From JAPOXR01 sp965221815 (GTDB lineage Bacteria > Pseudomonadota > Alphaproteobacteria > Rhodobacterales > Rhodobacteraceae), in NCBI GenBank assembly GCA_965221815.1, contig OZ244915.1:1922001-1986000 (forward strand): a stretch of DNA of 64,000 nt, in the 5' to 3' direction. This document shows, one piece after another, positions 8,945 through 18,243 of the stretch. The notes below the pieces were generated by a model. The model had not been told where the DNA came from. It saw nothing but the letters and a program-made list of their open reading frames with translations, and made no database searches. The translations under genes and the position numbers were made by a program. Within the stretch, counting starts at the first letter, position 1. Each line of letters opens with the position of its first letter.

Positions 8945-9869
8945 AGTGGAGGCTGCCATGGCGGGTTTCGCCACCCCAGGGCCGCAATCCAAGCATATGC
9001 GAAATGGCGTATGCAAGCTCGGCGCGGTTCAACGTATAGATGTGGAATTCGTTGACCTCTTCCTTCTGCAAACGGCGGCATTGCTGCACCGCTGTCGACG
9101 CAGCAACCAACTTCCGGATTTCCGGATCATCTTCGAGTCCTTCAAACCGCTGGGCCAGCCAGACGGGGACCTTGCAGCCGCACGCCGCACTGAATTTTAT
9201 CACTTGTTGGAAATTGGTAACCGGCAGAATACCGGGCACCACGGGTATATCAATCCCGGCCGCGCGGACGTGGTCGAGAAACCGAAGGAAAATCTCGACC
9301 TCAAAGAAATACTGCGTGATCGCACGGTTGGCACCGGCGTCAATCTTGCGTTTCAGATTGTCGATTTCACTTTGCAGATTATCAGCATCCGGATGGATCT
9401 CCGGATAGGCGGCAACGCTGATTTCAAAATCCGCAAGTTGCCGTAGACCTGCGACCAGATCAGAGGCATAGGCATAACCACCTGGAAATGGACGATATCC
9501 ATCCACACCCACAGGCGCATCGCCGCGTAACGCGACGATGTGACGAATTCCCGCATCCCAATAGTCATGCGCTATTTGGTCGATCTCCTGACGTGGGGCA
9601 CCCACACATGTCAGATGTGCTGCAGGAACCAGTGCGGTTTCACGCAACAGGCGCGTTACCGTCGCATGGGTACGCCCCCGCGTTGACCCCCCAGCACCGT
9701 AAGTGACAGAGACAAATCTTGGACCCAATGGTTCGAGTCGCCGGATCGACTGCCACAAAACCTGTTCCATCTTTTCTGTCTTTGGGGGAAAAAATTCGAA
9801 CGAAATACCCGGCGCTTCGCTGTCAGCAATGCGCATCTCCGGATCGATTCTCCGCGCTTTCGTCATCAT
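8937..9869 (-). CDS. metF: 5,10-methylenetetrahydrofolate reductase
   Basis: FAD-dependent reduction of methylene-THF to methyl-THF, the methyl donor used by MetH. About 310 aa. Family marks: SFEFFPPKTE at the start of the barrel, VSVTYGAGGSTR, HLTCVGA, ALRGDAP, and AITQYFFEVE for FAD and folate contacts. I place the start at 9869 because that ATG overlaps the stop of the upstream regulator (ATGA); the frame is open to 9896 but would begin inside the regulator. Same operon as metH, so the two enzymes of the methyl branch are co-expressed. Confidence 0.95.
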   Translation of the reverse strand: MMTKARRIDPEMRIADSEAPGISFEFFPPKTEKMEQVLWQSIRRLEPLGPRFVSVTYGAGGSTRGRTHATVTRLLRETALVPAAHLTCVGAPRQEIDQIAHDYWDAGIRHIVALRGDAPVGVDGYRPFPGGYAYASDLVAGLRQLADFEISVAAYPEIHPDADNLQSEIDNLKRKIDAGANRAITQYFFEVEIFLRFLDHVRAAGIDIPVVPGILPVTNFQQVIKFSAACGCKVPVWLAQRFEGLEDDPEIRKLVAASTAVQQCRRLQKEEVNEFHIYTLNRAELAYAISHMLGLRPWGGETRHGSLHYD

Positions 9870-10870
9870 GGTGACTCGGTGGAATTGCTGGCACAATTCA
9901 TTGGCGTTGACCTGGCATGTCCCAACACGTCGGTTGAATGGGTCTGGTCAAGAGCCCAAACTGCCACGGTGAGAGGATCTCCTTCAAGATGCCGCACCCG
10001 CGCGAGCGTGAGTCCTGCATCTTCTGCCCATTCGGCAATCTCGGCATCGGAAAAACCAAGCCGACGATGGGAATGCTGGTGACGCAACTGTTCCAGACTG
10101 TGCGGAGCAAAATCTGCGATGATCAACCGACCCACGGGGCGCAGGATCCGCTTGGCTTCGGCAATAACCTGGGCCGGGTACTCGGCATAACGCAGCACCT
10201 GATGCAGGGTCATGACATCTGCGGTGCCATCGGGAAAAGGTGTGCGATACATGTCAGCATGGCGCACATGAACATTGGTCAGACCCGCCTGATCGAGTCG
10301 CGCGCGTGCAACTGCTAACATTTCGCGTGACTGGTCCACGCCAATCCCATGCCGCACCCGCGGGCTCAGCAGCTCGAGAATTCGCCCGGTTCCAGTGCCA
10401 ATGTCGACCAGTTCAAGATCATGACCTTCGGGCAGCATGTCGACCACGGCCAATTCAACCTCTGTTTCGTCGACATAGAGCGATCGGATCTGGTCCCAGT
10501 TGGCCGCATTTTTTCGAAAATATTCGGCCGCCGCCGCAGAGCGACGCTGCCGCATCTCGCCCAACCGCATGCGATCGAGCGACAGGTCTGCATCATTCCT
10601 GGGCAGAGCGGACAGGACGGAATCAGCAATGGCACGCAGACCTTTGGATTGATCGGTCGTTCGACGATAATAAACACGATTCCCTTCCGGGAGACGCTGC
10701 AATAATCCAGCGTCGCACAGCAACTTGAGATGGCGTGAGACCCGCGGCTGAGTCTGCCCAAGCACTTCAACCAACTCACTCACGGTATGCTCTCCCGATG
10801 CACACAGCGCCAGCAGGCGCAAACGCGTCGGTTCGGCAAGCGCCCGCAGCGCAGTCAATGTCGGCTCCAT
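9866..10870 (-). CDS. ArsR-family regulator fused to SAM-dependent methyltransferase
   Basis: About 334 aa. Residues 1-90 are an ArsR winged helix (TALRALAEPTRLRLLALCAS, TQPRVSRHLKLLCDAGLLQR, GNRVYYR). From about 135 a class I methyltransferase follows with motif I VDIGTGTGRILELL, an acidic GVDQS and a motif IV-like HADMYRTPFPDG. First gene of an operon with metF and metH, with a perfect palindrome 31 bases upstream of its ATG. By family precedent (SahR-type control of the methionine cycle in Proteobacteria) it probably senses S-adenosylhomocysteine or SAM and represses its own operon; that role is inference. A TTG at 10891 is an alternative start. Confidence 0.85.
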   Translation of the reverse strand: MEPTLTALRALAEPTRLRLLALCASGEHTVSELVEVLGQTQPRVSRHLKLLCDAGLLQRLPEGNRVYYRRTTDQSKGLRAIADSVLSALPRNDADLSLDRMRLGEMRQRRSAAAAEYFRKNAANWDQIRSLYVDETEVELAVVDMLPEGHDLELVDIGTGTGRILELLSPRVRHGIGVDQSREMLAVARARLDQAGLTNVHVRHADMYRTPFPDGTADVMTLHQVLRYAEYPAQVIAEAKRILRPVGRLIIADFAPHSLEQLRHQHSHRRLGFSDAEIAEWAEDAGLTLARVRHLEGDPLTVAVWALDQTHSTDVLGHARSTPMNCASNSTESP

Positions 10871-10900
10871 CGACAAAACCTGTAGCTTCAAACTTTAAGC

Positions 10901-10928
10901 ATTAATATAAATATATATTTATATTAAT
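10901..10928. promoter_or_regulatory. Perfect 28-bp AT-rich palindrome, probable operator of the met operon
   Basis: The half site ATTAATATAAATAT is followed by its exact reverse complement. It lies directly upstream of the ArsR-methyltransferase gene, where an ArsR-family dimer would overlap the promoter. No other perfect palindrome this long was noticed in the window. Confidence 0.75.
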
Positions 10929-11018
10929 CAGAATATGTCAATATTGAAATCTCGAGGCCAAATCACGGTGCCAGCGCGGGGTTATTGCCCCTATCAACAT
11001 CGCAGACTCAACTCGTGT

Positions 11019-11037
11019 CTGATTCTGTACGAATCAG
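11019..11037. repeat. Small hairpin, CTGATTC stem
   Basis: CTGATTC, a TGTAC loop, then GAATCAG. It lies between the met operon promoter and the end of the MqsA-like pseudogene. No T-run follows, so it is not a clear terminator. Confidence 0.4.
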
Positions 11038-11096
11038 GCATGCATGCGGATCAGGGTGTGCCGGAGGGTGATGCCCGAATCTGGGTGACGGTCAGA

Positions 11097-11543
11097 TCAG
11101 GCTGCGACAAGCTGGTAGTGTTGGGGGTCACGGCCATCAATCCTGATTGGATCTTTCCGCGGGCTGCGCGTCACTTTTGCGGACACCTCATCCACATCCA
11201 TATTGATATCCAGTTCCAGTCGTTCCACGGCCATCAGTCGAACCAACATCTCCGCCGTATCCTTGATCTGTGTTTCTTCCCGTTCCTACCGGCTTATCGT
11301 GAGAAGCGTCACTTTGAGGATACCCGCCAACTTGTCTTGTGTCAGTCCCATTCCCGTACGTAGGAAGCAAAGCTCCATCCCGCTCACTTTCGAAGACCGT
11401 GTGATAATCCCTTCGGCGATAACTTGATGCAATCAAGCGACCGCTGGTATGGTGATTGTCGCTTCGCCCCCATGGTCCTCCTGGATCATGTCCTTAATGA
11501 ACACATTATCCAAACCACATTCAGTGTAGTGGTAATCTCCCAT
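11097..11543 (-). pseudogene. MqsA/YgiT-like HTH antitoxin with two in-frame stops
   Basis: A single 149-codon frame opens at 11543 behind GGAGAAAAA and starts MGDYHYTECGLDNVF. It carries TGA at 11433-11435 and TAG at 11286-11288 and ends at 11097. The middle reads ELCFLRTGMGLTQDKLAGIL then KVTLLTISR-stop-EREETQIKD, which is the HTH of MqsA-type regulators (family: TVSRWERGET, so the TAG replaces Trp). No frameshift is needed, so this is recent nonsense decay. No toxin partner was recognised next to it. Confidence 0.7.
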
Positions 11544-11869
11544 TTTTTCTCCATCATGGTTTATCACGCCACATAACCGTTATGACTTTGAGTTGGCACG
11601 TTTATTGTCTGGAATTGCAACAACCCTCAGATACCACGCACCCGAATTGGGGGATTGGCTTTCGACTTTATACTGGTAAAGACCACAGACAGTCGAAGGC
11701 TCCGGTTCCTCGCAGACAAATCCATGTCGCAATACAAAAAGGAGATCTGAACTTCACGCGGTGATTTGGCGGCAATTGTTCCTGTTGGCCTGTCATGGCA
11801 GGGGTTTGGGGTTCAGTTTGGGTTGATTCAACCTGTCACTGACATGGCAACATGTTTGCCGGGATCGAC
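11544..11869. other. Intergenic, nothing recognised
   Basis: No convincing coding frame, repeat or hairpin was seen between the MqsA-like pseudogene and the IS1634 remnant. The low-GC first half may be the promoter side of the pseudogene. Confidence 0.5.
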
Positions 11870-12922
11870 TTCGAGGAGGTCAAAGGCGCGGGCTTGCATC
11901 TTGATGGGCGTCGCCATCAGGGGAAGATGTGGTCTGGATTGTCGGGCAGCGTGACGGTGTTGAAGGTGATGGTGGCGGGGTTTGCGAGCAGCGTTGCGAC
12001 GCTGTGGACCGACATCCCGTCGGGGTGCTTTGGATCTCGGTCCTGGCTTTGGTACTGTCGGAGACGTTTGCCGGTTTCATCGGTGATTGGCGTTGTACCC
12101 GGGCACCCTCCTTGTCATCATCTTCGAACAGGATGAGGCGAGGCGCTGGCGCATGTGCCATTCAATATAGAGAGCGAGCATGCAGAGACAGACATGTCCG
12201 CGGACATGATCGGCAAAATCGACACGAATGGGGCGGATTTTCAGATCGCTCTTGGCCTGGCGAAATGCGTTCCTGCTGGCGTTTCCTGGCCATCTGACCG
12301 GTACTGACAGTGACCACAAAATGCTGGCCCATCTTGCGGCGGTTGATCTGTTCCTGTGTCCGGATCCGCCCGGCACGCACCGCTAATGCGATGGCGTCAA
12401 GCGCGGTCGTGGTTGCGTGTAGCCGGTTTACACGCTTGTGGCGTCTTTCTTCGCGTCGCCTGATGTTCAAACAGACCATCAACCGCTCGCCGGGGACATC
12501 GGGGCTGTTGACTTCGGCCACGGCATCATCGGTCAGGTCCTCAGGCACCCGTGGCGGTGCGGCCTCATCCTGATCCGGCTGCAACAATTTACAGATATCC
12601 CGTTTTGTGAGGGCCGAGATCCAATCTAATCCCATCGGTTCATGATTGTCGCGGATCCGGTTCACCTGTGCGGCCACTGTTGTCGGGTCAGCCGTATTGC
12701 CGACAAAGACCTCCATGGCCACCGGACAGCCATCAGCAGCGCAGAGCAGGCCATAATCCCTCAACAGAGATGGAGGTCAGATCATAGAGAACACCGTGCC
12801 ATCCCCAAGATGGCGGTTGGCCAGAGAGCGGCGTCGGATGCGTTTTCCTCATGCCAGGATTTACGCAAGAGAATGGCCAGCGGGGATGTGCGGTTGGGGA
12901 TGGTCTCGACACTGAGGGACAT
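11870..12922 (-). pseudogene. IS1634-family transposase remnant 1
   Basis: Scattered in at least three frames on the minus strand. The N-terminus starts at 12922 (IPNRTSPLAILLRKSWHEEN). An internal deletion joins it to DGCPVAMEVFVGNTADPTT and MGLDWISALTKRD, and a shifted C-terminus reads APRLILFEDDDKEGARVQRQ. The same segments occur in order in the complete IS1634-type protein at 39563-41338 (GCPVSTQVFPGNTADPATV, GLDWITALRG). It lacks large blocks and cannot be functional. Confidence 0.75.
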
Positions 12923-13084
12923 CGGACATCCTTACAGGGCAACACAAATCCCGCACAGAATGACACATCCACGTGTAATCATCAGATATTTTCAATGGGT
13001 TGTGTGAAACTCACAGCGGATTTCAGGAATGAAGTTCAGGTTGATCAGTAGGCGATGTAGGGATGAAATTTGAAGATGACGTGG

Positions 13085-13725
13085 GGGCAGGTGGCCTCAC
13101 AGGCGGCGCGGTTCAGGGTTCGGGAAGACTGTCGGCGAGGGTGGGGCTTTGCCGGGTCTCAGTCAGCCCGTGCCTCCGATCTCTGACCCTGTTGTAATCG
13201 ACATCCAGCCGTTCCCCCACCACGCTGGAGCAGCCGGGCCATGGTGGGTCATCCACTCCGAACCCAGCTTCGCCACCTGCCCGACAATGTTCCCCAAACG
13301 CATAGCAGAGCTACCGCCGATTGACCCCCAATTGCTGAACAGGACGGGCAAATCCAGGAGATCCAGCTCTGCCCGTGCTACAGGCTCCATACCCACTGAG
13401 ACATGGTCACAGTCCACGGCCGGTGCGGAAATCCACTGCGGCCCAGACGTCCGGATCCACCGCCAGTGATGTTCCCGACGTGTACAACAGTCTGGTGGTG
13501 ATCCGCCGCGCTACGCTCTTCACCGCGGTATCCACGACCGGACCGGCATCAAAAGCGGCCCCTTGCCGCCACGTATCAACCCACCAACACACCAATCGCC
13601 ACGTCTCCGGCGGCACCATCGCAAAGTTGCGCCCCAGATTGAGCAGTTTCTCCTGCCGCACTGTGTCACCGTCACGGCAACTCTTCACCCACCGGTAGGT
13701 GATCCGCAGGGGACACGTCAGGTGC
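13085..13725 (-). pseudogene. IS1634-family-like transposase remnant 2 (N-terminal)
   Basis: The minus strand gives GDTVRQEKLLNLGRNFAMVP then PETWRLVCWWVDTW, and after a frameshift SVGMEPVARAELDLLDLPVL then LGNIVGQVAKLGSE. These blocks match the N-terminal third of a second IS1634-like group (LLNLGRHF, SVGMEHVALWALDLLGLP, LGSIVGRMA). The catalytic part is missing. It sits tail to head with remnant 1. Confidence 0.55.
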
Positions 13726-14138
13726 GGTGCCCATAGGTGTCACAAGCATGAATAGGATCGACACTCTCAAGATGGGCCAAGGGTACGCACGGGGGCCGGA
13801 CAGGCCATGGCACGGCATGCGGAAATCCGCAAAAAGTTTCCAACTCGTGTTGGATCGACAGCCCGAAAATCATCAAAAATTCACTGTTTCGAACAAAAAA
13901 ATGTTACAGATGGGGTAGGAACAGAAACCCGTCATAAGTGTAGCAAACAGCAAAGCCATGATCCCGAGTTCCGCCGCGCGGCGGTACTCTCCGATTTACC
14001 CTAAATGGGCAGATTCATTACGGTCTTGCAGAGCCGATCGACTGCGAATTGCATCGGCGATGGGTGCAAGACGCGTTGGGCCAGAAAACTCTCCTTCATC
14101 AAGTAGTTTCGCTATTCTCGCGGTCTTCATGGTCGCTA

Positions 14139-15351
14139 GTGTTTTGCCTCATACAGATAGTTCCATATCCTGCAGCCGTCGGTGGCCCCGCTTCCAGGAT
14201 GCGACGAGATCCTCGGGGTCCCGGCGCCAGCGGAACGGGTGGGCCTCATGGGCATTGTGGTGGGCGATGTAGTCTTCTACCGCTGTGATGCACGCGTCAA
14301 GGGAATTGAAGATGGCATGCTTGAGTCTCTGTCGGGCCAGTTTCGAGAAGAAGCCCTCGACGGCGTTCATCCACGAGGCCGATGTCGGTGTGAAGTGGAA
14401 GGTCCAGTGCGGGTGGTCGGCAAGCCAGGCATGCACGTGCGCCGACTTGTGGGCGGACAGGTTGTCAAGGATGACATGGACCGCCATCGTGGGGTCGAGG
14501 TCCGCCGCCACATGATCGAGGAACGCACAGAAATCCTCGGAGCGGTGGCGCTCGGTCATCTTTCCGACCACCTTGCCAGTGGCGACATCGAGGGCCGCCA
14601 GCAACGTGGTGGTGCCGTTCCGTTTGTAATCATGCGTGCGGGTTGTCGGGTGACCCGGGGCGGGCGGCAGGGGTGTCTGGGTGCGGCCGAGGGCCTGGAT
14701 CTGGGTCTTTTCATCCACCGAGAGGACCACGGCGTGATCCGGTGGGTTCATGTACAGTCCGATGACATCGTGGGCCTTGATGCCGAACCGGGGATCGTTC
14801 GAGACCTTGAAGGTCTTGACCTGATGGGGCCGCAGGCCATGGCGCTGCAGGATCCGGTGCACGGTGGTGGCCGTCAGGCCCCCGACCGCTGTGGCCAGGG
14901 CCTTGAGGGTCCAGTGGCTGCGGTTGGGCGGGGGTGGCGACATCGCCAGATCGATGACGGCCTGGATCCGGTCGGCGGGAATGGGTGTCTTGCCCGGCGG
15001 CCGGGTGGCATCGCGCAGGAGACCGTCGACACCCTCGGAAAGGAAACGGTCCCACCAGCGCCAGACGGTGGGTTTCGAGAGGCCTGTCTGCCGCATGGTC
15101 TCGACGAGGCCACAGCCGTCCCCGAGGGCGAGGATGATGCGGGCCCGCCAGACATGCTTCTGAGGGCTCTGGGGGTGGCTGACGATGTGCTCGAGGCGTG
15201 TGCGATCGGTGTCTGGCAGCCGGATCTCCGGCCGTGTCGATGTCCTGCCCATGGGTCTGTCTCCTGCCTTGGTGTTGGCCGCGGGCTCGCGGCGGCAGGA
15301 TGATACCATGATGTGGGGCAGGAATAGAATCCTTTGTTTGTTATTATACAC
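14139..15351 (-). mobile_element. IS630-family insertion sequence with TA target duplication
   Basis: The 1213-bp unit is bounded by TA at 14137-14138 and 15352-15353. Removing it restores CTAG in the target, the usual IS630 preference. Terminal similarity is short (GTGT..T at both ends). It carries one complete transposase gene. Confidence 0.8.
14149..15252 (-). CDS. IS630-family transposase
   Basis: A 367-aa transposase. N-terminal helix-turn-helix with LVETMRQTGLSKPTVWRWWD, then the DDE domain: first Asp in VVLSVDEKTQIQAL, second Asp in VHVILDNLSAHK, Glu in SWMNAVEGFFSKLARQRL. All three are present, so it may be active. I start it at 15252 (MGRTSTRPEI). The frame stays open upstream to 16314 through the interrupted gene and the IS1595 remnant, giving a spurious 721-aa chimera. 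Confidence 0.9.
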   Translation of the reverse strand: MGRTSTRPEIRLPDTDRTRLEHIVSHPQSPQKHVWRARIILALGDGCGLVETMRQTGLSKPTVWRWWDRFLSEGVDGLLRDATRPPGKTPIPADRIQAVIDLAMSPPPPNRSHWTLKALATAVGGLTATTVHRILQRHGLRPHQVKTFKVSNDPRFGIKAHDVIGLYMNPPDHAVVLSVDEKTQIQALGRTQTPLPPAPGHPTTRTHDYKRNGTTTLLAALDVATGKVVGKMTERHRSEDFCAFLDHVAADLDPTMAVHVILDNLSAHKSAHVHAWLADHPHWTFHFTPTSASWMNAVEGFFSKLARQRLKHAIFNSLDACITAVEDYIAHHNAHEAHPFRWRRDPEDLVASWKRGHRRLQDMELSV

Positions 15352-15669
15352 TAGAAACGTGAACACCCGCGGGATAGAACTGGCCCGCGAAACTGATTTA
15401 CCGAATACAATATTATGAATACGACAGAATTCGCGGATATCTGTGATCCGAGGGAGAAATCCGCCGTCGTCAAAACGCTGAGCAGCCTGCTTCATGACTC
15501 CAGCCTTCTCTTCAGGTAATGTCATCTTGTCGACGTAATCAACTGCTGAAGATTTTCGTTCTGTCTTGTGGGAGCGTTTCGGCGGCAGGGAAAAGGCATC
15601 CCGATCGGGTGCCGCCTGTATTTCAGCAGGACTGTGCAGTATCGAACTGAGACCGTAACGACGCACCAA

Positions 15670-16278
15670 CCCTTTCACATTGTCGGTCACAAGCTCTTGC
15701 AGGGTTTTCCTGTCCAGCCTGTCCACCACTTTGGCCACGATCTTATTGGTTTCACGCTCTCGCAGGGCCACCGCTTTGGCCTTGCCGACACCACCGCGCC
15801 CTGCACTGAGCTTCTTGGCCTTGTGCTTGTTCTTTTCAAGACCCCCGATATAGGCTTCATCGGCTTCAATCGTGCCGTCCAGACTGTTCGCGACCTCGCT
15901 CCATGCTTGACGGATACGGTGCAGCATGAACCATGCGGTTTTCTGTGTCACCCCAATATCGCGATGCAATTTCATGCTGGCGATGCCCTTGACATGGGTC
16001 GTTTCCAGATAGATCGCAAACGCCCACTTCCGTAGCGGGATTCGAGAGTTTTCAAGCGCGGTACCGGTCTTGACGGAAAAGTAGTGCCGGCAGTCCTTGC
16101 AGCGATAGGGCGATTTTGGGTGACGGGCTGCATATGTTTCAACGCTTCCACAGTGGCGACCGTGTGGCCAGACGCGGCCCTCGAACCAAAGTCTTGCCGT
16201 GTCTTCATCGGGGAACATGTCAGCCAGTTGCATCAATGTGATGCCGGTGCGGTGAGATTTTCCGGGTGATTTGGTCAT
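15670..16278 (-). pseudogene. IS1595-family (ISXO2-like) transposase, truncated
   Basis: About 203 N-terminal residues from MTKSPGKSHRTG at 16278. They hold the zinc-ribbon remnant (YRCKDCRHYFSVKTGT, the first CxxC being damaged to GRHCGS), RKWAFAIYLETTHVKGIAS, and the first catalytic Asp-Glu in IEADEAYIGG. The protein stops resembling the family after KTLQELVTDNVKG, so the second Asp and catalytic His/Glu region are gone. It runs in frame into an unrelated sequence. Confidence 0.8.
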
Positions 16279-16373
16279 AATGCTTATCCTTTCATGATGG
16301 ATATGATCTATCATTATAGGTACGCATTTTTTCGCAGTTTACATATCTAACCTTATGATAAAATGGAGTAAAA

Positions 16374-16535
16374 ATGAATATTAAGAGTCATCAGAATGAA
16401 TATGGAAATGAATTTAATGAGAAATCTAATGAAAATTTGAAGGAGGAAATATCGGAAGAAATATCAGAAGAAATGCACTATAAAGCCAATGCGATCGCAA
16501 GGCAGTTGTTGAGACCGGTGAGGAAGGGGGGATAG
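16374..16535 (+). CDS. Small hypothetical protein, 53 aa
   Basis: ATG preceded by GGAGTAAAA. The protein is acidic and glutamate/asparagine-rich in the first half (NENLKEEISEEISEEM) and basic at the end (LLRPVRKGG), probably helical. Low GC compared with the surroundings, like the next small gene 60 bases downstream, which suggests one accessory unit. No family recognised. Confidence 0.4.
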   Translation: MNIKSHQNEYGNEFNEKSNENLKEEISEEISEEMHYKANAIARQLLRPVRKGG

Positions 16536-16595
16536 TGTTGACAGTTGAGGCCAATGGCTTCATATAAGAAATTACTGTCAGGGAGTCTGTAGATT

Positions 16596-16847
16596 ATGGA
16601 TTGGTATAAGACAGTGGTAATTGCTTTATCAATACTTGCCCTCGCAGGTGTTGTAGGGTTTTACGGAAACGGAATTCATTCCCGTATTGACACACTTCAA
16701 ACTGAGGCCAACATAGATCGACGCGCCTTCCAAGATGACATGGATATTTTTCAAACAGAGATGCAGAGGCTTGCAGAAAGGCAGTCTCGTATTGATGGAA
16801 TTGTTGAAGCAATCCTTATCGAAAACTTTAACAATAATTCCAGTTAG
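16596..16847 (+). CDS. Small membrane-anchored coiled-coil protein, 83 aa
   Basis: One N-terminal membrane segment (about residues 7-24, VVIALSILALAGVVGFYG) is followed by a polar helical stretch with heptad character (RIDTLQTEANIDRRAF, MDIFQTEMQRLAERQSRIDG). Upstream CAGGGAG is a plausible ribosome-binding site. It is followed within 10 bases by a copy of the dispersed hairpin repeat. A protein of mirrored design (coiled coil then membrane segment) is at 50096. No known family. Confidence 0.55.
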   Translation: MDWYKTVVIALSILALAGVVGFYGNGIHSRIDTLQTEANIDRRAFQDDMDIFQTEMQRLAERQSRIDGIVEAILIENFNNNSS

Positions 16848-16857
16848 GACAATGAAA

Positions 16858-16905
16858 CCAGGGGTTTAGGTGGATCCAGTTGGCTACCTATGTATATAAG
16901 CTCCC
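16858..16905 (+). repeat. Dispersed hairpin repeat, copy 1
   Basis: Contains AGGGGTTTAGGTGG then AGTTGGCTACCTATGTATAT and AAGCTCCC. The GGTAGC half of the stem is degenerate here (GGATCC). Four other full or partial copies are at 27936, 28361, 28575 and 51835. Confidence 0.75.
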
Positions 16906-16920
16906 AAAGTTAAAGATCAG

Positions 16921-18243
16921 CTAATACAGCCAGTCCACGAGAAACAGGGCAAGGGCTGGAAAAGCAACAAGAATCACGACGCGGACAAGATCGCTCATGA
17001 CAAAAGGCACCACGCCTTTGTAACTTTCGGACAAGGGGACATCTTTGGCGAGTCTGTTGATGATGAACAGATTCAGGCCAATCGGAGGTGTGATCAAGCC
17101 GACTTCCACGACAATCAGAACCAGTATACCAAACCATAAAGCGGCATGTTCCGAACTCATGCCGAAATCAAGAGTCTGAAAGACCGGGAAAAATACGGGG
17201 ATCGTGAGAATAATCATCGACAAACTGTCCATGAAACAGCCAAGAATGAGATAGCATATCAATATCAATGTCAGAACCAGCCATGGCGACAGTTCCAGAC
17301 CATTCACGAAAACGGCGGCGTCAAAGGGCAGACGGGACAAAGCGAGGAAACTGTTATAGACTGCTGCACCAAACAGAATCATGAATATCATTACGGTGGT
17401 CGCAATGGTTTCCAGGATGACATCCTCAAAACCCGTGCGATCAAGCCCACCTCTGGCATAGGCGACAAGCCCGGTGGCGCCCGCACCAACGGCTGCACCT
17501 TCGGTTGGTGTAAACCAGCCCTGATAAATCCCGCCAATGACCAGCATAAAGATCGCAACAACAGGCCATATATCCCGTATTGCCTGAGTGCGTTCACGCC
17601 ATGACGCCCGCTGATTCATCTTTTCCGGCTCATTGGTGACGCGTACGATCGCTGAAACCGTGACCATGTAACCGATCACTGCGAGGAAACCGGGAATCAA
17701 AGCAGCGACAAAGAGTTTTGCGATATTCTGTTCCGTCAGGATCGCATAAATGATCAGCACCACGGATGGGGGGATCAGGATTCCCAGCGTCCCTCCGGCT
17801 GCCAACACTGCTGTCGACAACCGTCCCGAATAGCCGTGTTCTTTCAATTGTGGCAAAGTAACCTGCCCCATGGTGGCGGCCGTGGCCAGGGAGGAGCCAC
17901 AAATGGCACCAAACCCGCCACAGGCAACGATAGAAGCCATTGCCAAACCACCACGCCTATGCCTGAGAAATGTATTGGCGGCATTAAAGAGTGCCTTTGA
18001 TAATCCACCGCGACTTGCAAATTGCCCCATCAGCAGGAACATCGGAATCACCGACAGAGAGTAGTTTGAGAAAGTCGAATAGCTGACAGTTTTCATCTGG
18101 GCGAACAGGGGTGCCAGACTGCCTTGAACCCCATACAGACCGATACAGCCGACAACGAACATCGACAGCATCACTGGCACCCGGAGCAAGATAAGCCCCA
18201 GCATCACTGGCAAGGAATAAAGACCAAGTTCAAGTGATGTCAT
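16921..18243 (-). CDS. dctM: TRAP transporter large permease subunit
   Basis: About 440 aa, 12 or so hydrophobic segments, inner membrane. DctM marks include SVIPMFLLMGQFASRGGLSK, GGFGAICGSSLATAATMG, LAAGGTLGILIPPS, FTPTEGAAVGA and VGLITPPIGLNLFIINR. It forms the transport channel with DctQ and receives substrate from DctP. The start at 18243 overlaps the dctQ stop (ATGA). Full length. Last gene of the Gfo/Idh-dctP-dctQ-dctM operon. Confidence 0.95.
   Translation of the reverse strand: MTSLELGLYSLPVMLGLILLRVPVMLSMFVVGCIGLYGVQGSLAPLFAQMKTVSYSTFSNYSLSVIPMFLLMGQFASRGGLSKALFNAANTFLRHRRGGLAMASIVACGGFGAICGSSLATAATMGQVTLPQLKEHGYSGRLSTAVLAAGGTLGILIPPSVVLIIYAILTEQNIAKLFVAALIPGFLAVIGYMVTVSAIVRVTNEPEKMNQRASWRERTQAIRDIWPVVAIFMLVIGGIYQGWFTPTEGAAVGAGATGLVAYARGGLDRTGFEDVILETIATTVMIFMILFGAAVYNSFLALSRLPFDAAVFVNGLELSPWLVLTLILICYLILGCFMDSLSMIILTIPVFFPVFQTLDFGMSSEHAALWFGILVLIVVEVGLITPPIGLNLFIINRLAKDVPLSESYKGVVPFVMSDLVRVVILVAFPALALFLVDWLY

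Larger units (their letters stand above)
13996..15669 (-). pseudogene. Unidentified gene interrupted by IS630, 5' part replaced by IS1595 remnant
   Basis: If the IS630 copy (14139-15351) and one TA are removed, the minus strand reads continuously: KMTLPEEKAGVMKQAAQRFD, RITDIREFCRIHNI, GKSVSRASSIPRVFTFL, then ATMKTARIAKLLDEGEFSGP and TRLAPIADAIRSRSA to a stop at 13996. The join is in frame, so this was a real coding sequence. I do not recognise the family. Upstream it runs without a stop into the IS1595 fragment, so its true N-terminus is lost or the two were fused by deletion. Confidence 0.6.

Noticed and set aside
10871..11018. SAM or cobalamin riboswitch ahead of the met operon
   Set aside because: No conserved riboswitch core was seen; the upstream region is short and holds a protein-type palindrome.
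10935..11363. Plus-strand 142-codon frame
   Set aside because: It lies antisense to the MqsA-like pseudogene, whose minus-strand frame has clear family sequence.
14149..16314. A single 721-aa fusion transposase
   Set aside because: The TA duplication and restored reading frame of the interrupted gene show that the long frame is an accident of insertion.
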